A stretch of 64,000 bases of DNA from Sweltsa coloradensis (Eukaryota > Arthropoda > Insecta > Plecoptera > Chloroperlidae), in contig JAMZAV010006213.1 in NCBI GenBank assembly GCA_024449915.1, forward strand, positions 1 to 64,000, in the 5' to 3' direction. The position numbers and the translations under genes are program-made. This document shows, one piece after another, positions 39,001-51,000 of the stretch (within the stretch, counting starts at the first letter, position 1; every line of letters begins with the position of its first letter). Below the pieces are notes generated by a model that made no database searches, was not told the DNA's origin, and saw nothing but the letters and a program-made list of their open reading frames with translations.

Positions 39001-42000
39001 CGCGTAAAGAGACCATGAAGAGATGCGGCAAAAAATCGCCAGCGATAGACGGGAAACCACCCGATGTTACCCAAGAGAGCTCGGGGGGTGGGAAAACGGA
39101 TCAGTCAAGAAGGCCTAGAGGCCACAGTCGCGGAATAGTTTAGCTTTTAGTTTTAGTAATTTGCGTCAGCGAGTCCCCGAGCAGGGAAGACTGGGGGGTA
39201 GTCCCCCCCCCACACCCCGGAACACAAGCAGAGAGAGTTTGGAGGGTAGACCGGGCCCTAGCGTCAAGAAGGCAAAAGTGCTCACCTAGGACACGGAGGA
39301 AGTGAATTGTTTTAAATGTGCTTATCTTAGAATAGTATGAAAGTGCCCCTTTATACCGGGAGTGCCATAGTGGTGTAAAGCCTTTGAGCTGCCCAAGGAG
39401 CACGGTCCCCGAAAGGGTTGAGTAACGAAAAGTACGTAGGGCGAGTTGAAAAAACGGCGGAAGAAAACTGTCAGGTCCCCACAGACAAGCAAGACGGGGT
39501 GCACGGGGTTGTCAGTGGCACCCACGGCGAAAAAGTGGCAAGGGGATGAGAGGACCCCCAAAGGGACCTAGGTGGCCGTATAGGGGACGCTCAGAAGAAA
39601 ATGTTGCAGTGTACAAAGTAACACCTAAGAAAAACGTGAATGGAGTGTGGGCCCTACAATGTAGTTAACCTCAAGAAGTATGTACAGAAGTCCGCGGTAG
39701 TGAGCGTTCGTTGACAAATAGCGTAGTGCATAAGAAGGTAGGCGCGTGGTTGAAGGAGGACGAACCCGGACCGCGATCAAGTCTGTGCGTGACGCATCGA
39801 GAGAGGAGAGCGGTGGTAGAGAGAGAGACCCAAGCCAAAGGGGGTAGAGGGAGAGCGACGTGGGGCAGCACCAAAGTACGAGTCGCGCGGCGATGGTCAG
39901 GCAGCCGAGCGACGAGAGAGTAGCCCCAGCGCGGGTCACTGAGGAGTTCCCGAATGGCAACGCAGGCACCCCCCCCTAGAGGGGAAGAAGAGGTTGCTCG
40001 ACGCGAGACACACGAAGTAAGACGTGGGGGGGATTGGGACTACGCCTGCGAGGCAAATGCAGTTTGCACCGTCGGAGGACGGGGCAAGACTGGAGGTAGC
40101 ACGGTACTTTGAGTGGGGGCCCGGGCCCACCGTGGATTGGGGGCAGGGCACTTGTGCGTGTAGAACAGCCCCCCACCAGGCGATTTTCCCTGGGGGGGCT
40201 GGATGTTACTGGTGTGAGGAGAGCAAAAGAGGGGGACGCCTTTTAGCCGAGCCAGCGCGAGTCGCGAGCCGTGCCTTGATGTGTTGAGATCCTGTGGGAC
40301 CGTGGAGTACGTCGTGTTTTTGTTTTTGGGGGCTTACCCCCTGCCGCCGCGTTTTTTGGGGTTTATCATGTTAGACAAGTTAGTTCCCACGGTGTAAGTT
40401 GTTTGTTTTTTTGGTGTGTAGTCAAGAAAGACGTCCTTGAGTTAGAGAATCTTTTGGGTGTGGACGCGAAGTTTTTGCGTTTTGGTCGACCTTTTTAAGT
40501 AGTTTGGTACAACGGGTTGAGGGGAGTGGGGTTGTGTTTTTTTGTGCCTGTGGGCGTTCTCGAGGGCCCGGTCCTCGTTTGAGAACAGTCAGTATTTAAA
40601 CCGGTATTTTTGGTGCCCTGGGACGGGGTTTTTTTTGTGTTTGTCAGCGATTTTGTTTGAAAGGGTTAATTGAAATTACCCTGCGGGGTGTGGGCTCAGA
40701 GTAGCTTTTTTTAAAGTCCATCGCGGCAACCTAAATGAATTGAAATTTATGAGAGTTAAGTAGGCGCAGCGCGGTCGTGACGTTGGTTAGTAGTCCGTCT
40801 GTCGACGTGAGTGTTTGTTATTCCTACGGGAATGGTGTATTTTGGTAAACAGCGTCACGTGCGTAGAAGCAGAACTAGGGTACGATGCAAAACGTTTTGT
40901 AAAAAAGACAGCGCCGGGACTCGATCGCGAGGGGAGTGGAAATCGGCCGTTCCACGACCCGTACGAGTAGGTTCAGCCCGGTCCGGTGAGAGGGGCGTGG
41001 CGCCTAGAGAAAGAGAGCGAGCACGACCGGGTGTACTGACGGGGAGGCGGGGCACGTCAGGCGTGCTAGGGACGCAGTGTCGTGGAGGCACCGGCTGGTG
41101 AAGGGGCGTTGGCGCTGGGCCCTTCCGCACTACTTGGAGTAGACGGAGGGGCGTAGCGGAGCGGGGGGGGGGGGGGGACAGGGGTCCCCTTTGAGCCCCC
41201 TGGGAACGAAGAGGTTGTTGCACCTAGCGCCTGGGGGGTGGTTGGACCCGAGTTTTGGGTTAGTGTAACCTTAGGGTTTCGTTTACTTTTGTGGTTTGTG
41301 TAGTCAAACAATCTTAGTTTTAAAGTCATTGGAAGTTCCCGGGGAACAGTAGAACTCCCCAAGTTTAATTTGCTGGTTGCGACAAGTTTTCCCTTGTGTG
41401 ACGCACTCAGAAGCTGTGTGCACGGATTTTGAAAAATGTCTAAATTTTGCCAGGGATGTGCCGGATGATTTTTTTTGGGGTGTTAAAAAAACAGTCAACT
41501 TTAGGGCACTGGGTGAGGTAAGGTGTCATGGGTTAGGGGGGTCACTGAACGTTCGCCCCACCCCTTGTATTTTTATATTTTTCACTGTTTAAATCATCTA
41601 GTTTTTTAATTTATGTGGGACTTTCAATATTTTCAAGGTTAAGTCTTTTTCAAATTGTCAAACCAGTTGAATCTGGATCTAGCATGCAAAGGGCCAACCT
41701 TAGGGTTGGGGTTGTGGAATGTGAAGTGTGGAGCCCAGGCTAGTTTTTGGTTTCGGGGTTTTTCCAGAGTGGCAGAAGTGACGTCACCCCATGTTAAATA
41801 CGGAACTCCTAGAAAAGAGCGTTGGCTTCAACCTTGCGGGCCCCGGCAAGGGTTTGGAAGGGGCAAGCATAAATGGGAACGTCGGTGACTAAAACCAAGG
41901 AAGTGTTATTTTTTTCGAAGTTTTTATCGACGAACGCGGGAACCCCCAAGACCCCCGGGGAAATTTTAACCAAGAAGACTGACCAATGGCAGTGTCCAGA

Positions 42001-45000
42001 GAGACACCGGACCGGATGGCGAGGCCCAGCAGAAACCCCCGGGCGAGGCGAGGCTGGCAGGAGAACCACCTCGTCACAGTGGTCCCTTTTGGAAACCCGG
42101 ACGGGTTTAGTCCGAGGGTGCACGTGGTGCCAGCGTGGTGACCTGCCGCGAGCGCCACATGGGCGTGGAGCCCCCGTCTATCACGGAGTGGCCGACTAGG
42201 GCTGGAGTTGGTCTTTTTTTAACCTTTTTATTTTTTTTGAAACCATTTTGGAAAAATCCGACGCGTTTGGTGACCCTATTTAAGGGGGGAACCCACAACA
42301 GTACGTCTAACAATGACGACCCGGGAAATTTCGGTAATTTCTAAAACCCCTACAGAGTTGCGGGGAGACGCTCACATCAAGTTTTTTTGTCCTGCTTTGG
42401 ATTGGGTTGCGGTGTCGAGATGGGTGCCGTGTTTTTGCCAAAAAAGTATAAGACACGTGGTGAGTAACACCACGTGCTAGACCAAGGGCATCTTCCCTTA
42501 AAGAGAACATCGGGGGGTGTGGTAAGCAAATTTAAAATTTGGGCGAGTAGCGGAAAGGGAAAAGTCGGACGCCAGGTCCGCGTCCCCACTGGCGCCTTCC
42601 CCCAGCAGGCCTACCTACGCGAGGAGCGCGTCACCGCTTGCAGCCACATCTTTTTCCCCCCCCCCTTTACTCAAGACCAAGGAAAGGACGGACTTTTTAG
42701 TGAGAAGGAGGACTTTGGGTGAGTAGAGCTTTTGGTGTTTACTTGTTCTTTATTTTAACCGGTATTCAGTAGTATTTTTCTTTTTCCTAAAAATTTTGGA
42801 TCGATCATTAACTTACTTGAAACCTAACTTCATTGTTTTAATTTTAAAATTTATTGTTTTGAGCCCGTAAAGCCACTAAAAAATCCAGTTTTTCACTTCA
42901 TAGTGCATGTTGTCCCTGCTTCCCCAACATAGCGAGTTTTTGCAGGGCCCCCAGCCCACACCACGCCGCTTTGGGTGGTGACCCACTTTAGCAGCCCGTG
43001 CCTGGGGCCCCGAACGAGCTTGGAGCGGACCAGCGAGGCGCGGCTCACCACTAGCGTGCCGATAAGGTGGGTTTTTACCCCCCGTGGGTAGTGTATGGAC
43101 CGTGCTAGGGGGCATGTCGGTACACTCTGGTTGTTGTGTTTTTGGTTTTTGTTTGGTTGTTGTTTTTTTCGATTTTTTTTCGGTGTCCCGGGTTTTGGTT
43201 TGTCCAGCTCTCCGCGAGCTAAGCCTAGGGCAAGAAGCGAGTCAGGGATAGGGTTAGGACGGGTGACCTTTTTACACCACCCCCACCCAAAGTGGCTCCA
43301 ATTGGTGAGTCACGAGTGAATCACATCTGGCGCTGGGGGGCCTCCCGGGGAAGGTGGGGCGGTAAAAGGTGCGACGTGATTCATAGGAGGTTAGGCCCCC
43401 GTGGGCTTAAAGGGATGAGCCCGGGCGTGAAGTCACATTGTTAAATGTATCAAAGACAGAGATTTTTTTTATAGTGCTGTTAAATCTATTCAGAATTCAG
43501 ATCTATAGTAATGCACCAATAATCCAGAAGTTACAATTAAGTACGAGTGGTTTAAAGGGGGGCCCCGGGAAGCAGGAGACTCCTTTTTCCTTTGTAAAAT
43601 TATAATTTTTTCATATTCAAATTCAAACCCTTTAAATCACAGCTCCACTTTTTTTTGGACCAATGTGCACATATTTGATGAAAAAAAATTTTTTTCAAAT
43701 TTTTACTTTTTTACATTTTTTGACTTGATTATGAAAAATGCTATTTAATTTGAATGATGCATGGAAAATATAAAAAGGCCCTCACCGGAATGAAAGTTAC
43801 ACAAAAAAATCTCTGCTAGGCGGGAAACTTGTGTCGACTGGGCCACCAAGGTGGCCCGCGTGCGGCCGAAAACAGGGGCGTCGCTGGTCAACATCCTGGT
43901 ATCCCGGGCTCAACGCCGGGCCTGGCACGGCAAAGGGGACCCGCTTCACCGCTAGCCACACTTGCTCCAGCTGAAGTATGTACGCAACACTAGAGCAGGG
44001 GATAGATATCTTAAAACTATAGTAGGCTATCGTGGCAACTCCTGGTACCGGAAATAAAAGGCCCGGGCTGGACGGCAAGGAGACTCTGCACCGCGCTGCC
44101 ACGCCTGCCCAGTGCAAGTATGTACACAATCTAGAGCAGGGCGATAGAATCTTAACATTATAGTAGGGTAGTCGCTGGTCAACATCCTGGTATCCCACTC
44201 AACGGCGGGACCGGCACGGCAAGGAGACCCGCTACACGGCTAGCCACGCTTGCTCCGCGAAGTAGTACACAACACTAGAGCAGGGCGAAGATTCTTAACA
44301 CCTATGTAGGCTAGTGCGGTCAACATCCTGGTATCCCGGGCTCAAGGGGTGGGCCCGGACGGGCAAGGAGACCCTGTAACGCGCTAGCCACGCTCTGTCC
44401 AGCTGCAAGTATGTACACAATCATAGAGCAGGGCGATAGATATCTTTAAAACCTTAGTAGGCTAGTCGCTGGTCAACATCCTGGGATCCGGACTCAACGG
44501 CTGGACCTGGCACGGCAAGGAGACCCTGTACACGCGCTACCACGCTCTGCTCCCGGCAAGTATGTACACAATACTAGAGCAGGGCGATTAGAGAGGGGTG
44601 CCCAAAACCCAAGTAATTTTCCCTATTAAATATTTTTAGGGCCTAGTGGTAAGCCACTAAAATTTTTTTTAAAAAATTTAATTAATACAATTTTTTGAAG
44701 GTAGTATATATATTTTTTTGGTTGAACATGAAGAGTTAAATTTATTCCCCAATTTATTTTTATCAGGAAACACTCCGTAGGGTAATTGATTTTAGTAAAT
44801 CAACCAGAAATTTCAAAATCCCGTGAGATGAATTTTTAATTTTTTTATGATTTATCGATAAAAGAAGGTAGTCACTTAGTAGCAAGTAGGGACCCTTCTA
44901 TTTAACTACGTAACTGATTGTTTAATGATTTTTGGGTTTTTTGTATATTGATATTTCATCGAGCTTTAAATTAACAATTTAAATTTAATTTCTTGCACCT

Positions 45001-48000
45001 CTTTTGTTTGTTATCTCCCCCCTCCTTGTTTCTTCCAGGGGAAACTTGAGACAAGACGCAGCCCTGAACAAGCGTGGTGGAAGCTGTGCGAAGGGGTGTC
45101 GCAAGGGCCAGGGGTCTCAAGAAGCCGCACTCCAAGCACTTGGGGACATTTGCGGCGTTGGAGGTCGACAAGTTTTACCCGGGTACCCCATCGGACATGC
45201 ACGCTCGACAAGGGGGTGTCGGTGTAGTGTAGGGGGGTGGGTTTTGTTTCCAACAGAAGTGGGAAAAAGCAGGGGCTATGTATGCCAACCTTACAATTAA
45301 TAATACCCAAAAATTTAGCTAATTTTTCTCTTTTTAATTTTTTTTTATCTCCTTTTTTTTGGGTTAGAGAAAAAAGGGAGAGTTGAAGGTTGGGAAAAAA
45401 AAGGAACATAAAGCCAGCTTTAGGACTGCAGCTCTTTTATTGTTAGTTTTCTTAATCCAGACGCGTTAGGTCCTTCGGGACCTTCAGATGGAGGTATTTG
45501 TGGCCACTTTTAAATTCCCCGTTTTGGCTTATTATGCCATCATACCTTACATATAGGTATGATTCTTTTCCTCTTTTTATTTTGATATTTATCATTTTTT
45601 TATGCTAAATGCCGGTTAAGGTCAATTTTAAAAAGCTTTTTCTGTCTTGCAGTAAAAAAATATAGCCAAATAAAAAGTTGGTTGAAGTTTTTTTTTCAAT
45701 TTAATAATTGATTAAGCTACCCGGTAAGATATGCTGTGACTGTACCAACAAAAAAATAGTGTTATATCTCTCCTTCTTTTTGTTAAGGGAGCAACGGCGC
45801 CAATGACTCGGACGACGAGACGAGAGGACAAAACCGAGAGTCGTACTCGAACTGAAGGAGCTGTGTACGAGACCTGGCAAGGCTGGCCCAGCAAGCAGCT
45901 ACCCCGGGTTAGTTAGGGTGCACCGGCCCCATTTTATTAAGTATAAACACCAGCACATAAGACCTGGTTTTTTTTATGGAGTTAAATCAATTGGATTGAA
46001 GGAGGGTTTCTCACTTGAGTTTTAATGTATACAAAAACCGTTATGGTAGTCGTTCTAACCTTCACACCCGTAGATTGGGGGGCGCAGATTTAAGAGGCGT
46101 GGGACTTTACTTTTTGTGTTACATGAACGAGCGTATCGAGTTACCGAGTAACCGGGGGTTTTTACGCGAGTGGAAATTCCCAACAAGCGTTGCAAATCAG
46201 TTCATTTACATTTCAAAAATGAAAAATTACCTGCGTTTTCGACCAACCCGCGTAAAAAGCTGGTCATAAAAATCAGGTCTACGGCACTCATTGGTACACT
46301 AATGCACATATTACCAGTCAGCACACACTAGCACACACCATTACATGCACCCACTCGGGGTCTAATGCCTAAGGAAGACCAACATTTGCACACACAAAAT
46401 TAACAAATAAAATGTGTATTAAATGTGAAATGTGCAGGTTGCCAGTAGCAGTGACTTGTTTTGATATTTTTTGTTAATTTAATTTAGTTTGTTTTTGTCT
46501 TTAGTTTATCTGTTATAATTAGAGATAAGACTTTATAGCATTAATTTTTTTTAAATTTAGCATTAATTATTTGAAATTTAGCATTTATAGCATTAATTAT
46601 TTGGAAACTAGCGAATTTTTAGCGAACTATCACAAATGGAATTTTCGGGATTCAAACGGTCAAAATCGAAGGATTGGGACTAAAATTGATGTACACTGTA
46701 TGAATGGAGTATTTTGCAAGTTTTTCATGAAGTTTGAGAGTGTAATTAGCTAATCTGACACAAAAAATATTGGGCTTGAAACAAAAACACGCATACGGCT
46801 AGCACTCTTTGTTAACAACATGAACCTTGCAAATTACCACCATAGACAAGTTTTTCAGATGTAGATATTTATTTTTTACAGCAGAACTGCATGTCGGTGG
46901 GATTAGTATGAAACACTTAAGCAAATCTTTAAGTCTTCTACTACTACTACTACTGGTTGAAGGATAGCATTGCACAAGTTTCAATGGTTGAAGTCTTCAT
47001 TCTTGTGCGTCTGTCGGTTAGAATCAAAATGTAACGACTGAAGAACCTTTCGGCGTCTACACTATTAACAGGAGCCCAGATAGTTTGTAGAGCTGGCACC
47101 GCAAACTCCGGTTTTGTAACCTTCATGGCCATCAAGATTTGGATTACATCGATGTTTTGGTCGTCTCGAACCATGTTAGAAAGTTGCTTGTGAAAATGAA
47201 GGTACCCCTCTAAAAAGGAATCCTCATCAACTTCTGAAAAAGCTGGTAACTTTGGCAGACAGCTTTTTATTGATTGTATGTTTGGGGTTAATGACTGGGC
47301 AGCAATTGAAGGGTTAAACAGTTGACCAGCTGCTTTGTACAAGTTGTTTGTTGTGCCAGGAGCCATGTGGGTTGCTAGCTTGCACCCACTTTTTTGTGCG
47401 CATTGACGCAACACATTTCTCAGTGTTTCCTTCTCAATAACACTCTTTATTGAAGTCACGGCAGCATTTGTACGTTGCTGGAAGTGGCCATCAGCAAGCC
47501 GCTTTAGCAAAGCCGCAAGCTGTTCCAACTCGTCCCACAGAAGATGGGCATATGGGAACTTTGAACCCTCAAGAACGTTGATGAGTTCCACAAACTTTTC
47601 GCATGACTCTGCAACAAACTTCATCTGAAGTAAGAGTGCGCGCTTGGATGCAGGGTCAGCAAATTGCTCTAGCAGGTACTCGGCACTGGCGTTCTTCGAT
47701 TCATACTGTTCCACAAAATCCATGAGTGCAACAGTGTACTTGTCTAGGTACATCACTGACCGGAAGCATGAATTCCATCGGATAACCACTGGATTTGGAA
47801 ACAGCACTGCTGGGAGGGTGGGGTACTCCTCTTCAAGGAATTTTATATATGCACTCTTCATCTTTCTTGCATTCAGAAAAGCCATCTTGGTTTTCACGAC
47901 GAACAGATTGAGCTGGGAGAGCTCTTTCATGAAGATCTCGCCTACAAGGTTGACTTTATGTGCAAAACACTGGTAGTGCAATAAATGCTCTCCAAGTAAT

Positions 48001-51000
48001 GTGTTGATTGCATTGTAGCAAGTCGTCATATATCTTGCGGAGTCAGACACTACACCGAGAACATTGTGGTACTCTACACCATATGACGCGAGACTCTCAT
48101 TAATTGCTTGGCAGCACGTTGAACCAGTTGCATTGTCCAAGAATGTGCAACTAGCTAAAAACACTTCTTGCGTCGCTGTCGGAGTCATCGTCCGAAACAA
48201 AATGGCCAGCACACACCGACCCCTGCAGTCGGATGTTTCGTCGACGACTACCACTATTTTCTTGTCTTTGATGCTTTCTCGAAGATCATTCTTCATCTCG
48301 TCAGCTATTGGCTGCATGTAGTCTCGCCGTAGTGCATCTGCCGTCGGCAGATCTCCAGAACCCGGAATGTACCTGAAACACACAAACAACACACACCTGT
48401 TAAAAATAACATTTTTTTTTTTCTAGGCCTACCTAGCCTAGGCTTCAGTACAAGTCTAGGCTCCCACAGATTTAGCTAGGCTTGAAATTACAACCTCCAA
48501 GCAGGGGCCTCTAGGGCCTAGGCCTAGCTCTAAAATTAAGCACAAGCCTAGGCCTTGAGCCCCAAATACACAAGGGCCTAGGCCTAGAAGTTAAGAAATG
48601 AAATCTCCCAATCATGGACTAGGCTAGGCCTGGGCTAGGACTGCAGGCTAATTGAAGGCAAATGCCAAGGCACATTAATATTTTAGGCCTAGGTAGGCTA
48701 GGGCTAACTACTGAAGGCCTAGGCCTACCTACCTAGCCTAGGGCCTAGGCTTCAGTACAAGTCCAGGCTCCCATAGATTTAGCTAAGCTTGAAATTACAA
48801 CCTCCAAGCTATGAGCCTAGGGCTATATCTAGGATTCAGCACAAGCCTACTAGGCCTTGAGCCCAAAATACAATTGAGGGCCTACTAGGCCTAGCCTAGC
48901 CTAGGCCTAGAAGTTAAAGGGCCCGTTCACCTCTTTAACAAGTTATTCTTAAAACCAAGTACAAACATAAAAATTAAGTTCATTGTGTATATTTCCAGAC
49001 CTACGTCAATAGGGGTCTTTAAATTCATCGGCGCGCTTCGGGTCAGTGACGTCACTGACCCGAAGCTGGCGAGGTGTTGCAACACAGCACAGCTACTAGC
49101 GGCGAGTAACGCGTGAGGCAGGTCCCGGTCTATCTATCGAGATAGTCTGTTCTACTGAAAACAAAGCGGAAGGCCTGCGATCATCTGATTAACAATACGT
49201 TACAGTTAAACCAACACCTGTTTTTTAAACACATACGTTGTTGTCATTTTAATGGAATAAATATTATATTGGCACGTTCTTATAAAGTTATATGTTGCCA
49301 ATCATGACAGGTAGGCCTAATAGTGGAGTTGAATAAGTATTGCCTATACAACAACATAATACACGCGATAGCGATTCTCACACACACACAAACACACACA
49401 CACATGATACAGAATTACTTGCACTTTAAAAAAATAAAAGCGATTTGGTTATAGCACAATCATAATTCCACAATAAGTGAAATTACACGAATAAAGTAAT
49501 TCCAAACGCTATGGGCTAACAGCAGTTTCCGTAATCATGTAAATGTCAGGATTGCCAGGGGTGAGGATCGACCGCGGACCTCCCGAATAACTCTCGCGCG
49601 TTATGCATGTACTACATCTATCCGAAAACCGATTAACAATGTATCATTATCCCAAGCGGCATTTTATTTTATTTTCTCATGGAATACTCTGTATATTTAT
49701 TATTTAAAGCCGCCTTATGACCACACTTGTGTATACAGAATGAATAACAAATCTATGTTGCCTGTTAGATCAGTTTCTGTTCGTAATTGTAGACGTAAAC
49801 AATGAGGAGGTATGCTTACTTTATTACGCCAGACATCAATGTTTCTCTATATTGTACTGATGGATGTTTTTTTCCAAAGCTTTTCGTGGCGTAAAATATT
49901 AAGAACATCTTTGAAAACTATCATCTGCCCAAAACTACTATATGTTTAGTTATTATACACTGCGCCGACTCACGTTCAAGCAATTCACTAATAAAGTCAC
50001 TCTCGTCGCAACAATTTGACTCTTTGTCGGTTGACATTTTGACACTTTGTGTAGGCCTACAAACTCTACACGAACACTACTGAATTGAATTCGCTTGCCC
50101 TGTAACGTATAATAAACATTCTTATTTTTTTGCACCTATTACACCACTCCTCAATGTCATCATGAACGATTGATCGAAACGAGTGCACGTGTCCAACTGA
50201 TGTGAAGAGGTCTGCGTAAGGTTTCTGGGCAGTGTTTAATGTTTATTCTCTTCCTTCTTAGTCCCATTAGCATTAGCTTATCGCTTTTTGTTTATATCGT
50301 TCGAGTATGCAGGCACACCCCACTCACAACTCAAGTCCCTCCCTAGTCCCTTACCTGAGGGCTCGATCCTAGTCACTGTTGACGTGACCTCACTTTATAC
50401 CAACATCCCTATAGGCCACGGGCTTATAGCCCTAGAGTACTATCTAGACAAACGACCACCAGGGACCAAACCCAACACCCGTTTCTTAGTTTCCCTTGCC
50501 CAAATGGTTCTCACCATGAATAACTTTAGATTCCTTGACCGCCAATACATCCAGGTCAAGGGCACTGCGATGGGTACCAGGATGGCCCCATCGTATGCCA
50601 ACTTATTCATGGGTCGACTCGAAGAAAACTTTTGGGCAAGCCAACCTCTCAAACCACTGTGCTATCTCCGCTTTATTGATGACATGTTCTTCATCTGGCC
50701 CCATGGAGAAGACACGCTGAAGGTGGCGCTCCAGACCCTGAACAGCAATTATCCGGTGAAATTCACGTGGGACTCTTCTGGGCAGAAAGTCAACTTTCTA
50801 GACATCGACATCCACTTGGAGAATGGGATCATCAGGACAGGGGTTCATCTCAAACCTACCAACCAACAGCTGTACCTACACAGAGAAAGCTGCCACCCTG
50901 CCCACACGAAACGTTCCCTACCCTCCTCGCTGGCTGCCCGCGGTCGCAGAATTTGTTCCACGGAACAGGATCTGGAGTGCTACCTCCAGAAGATACTCCG

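Larger units (their letters stand above)
35768..43437 (+). mobile_element. LTR retroelement, large LTRs, no recognisable pol
   Basis: Two direct repeats of about 1.89 kb (35768-37653 and 41546-43437) starting TGAAC and ending GTCACA enclose about 3.9 kb. TTGT flanks both sides (35764-35767 and 43438-43441) as a 4-bp duplication. A primer binding site follows the 5' LTR. I find no reverse transcriptase, RNase H or integrase signature in any frame. This resembles a LARD-type non-autonomous LTR element, although dense indels could hide a decayed pol. It lies in an ECPAS intron in the sense direction. Confidence 0.82.

Noticed and set aside
43880..44591. Evenly spaced repeats resembling a CRISPR array
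   Set aside because: Units are contiguous, about 145 bp long, and derive from an ECPAS exon-intron junction in a eukaryotic gene.
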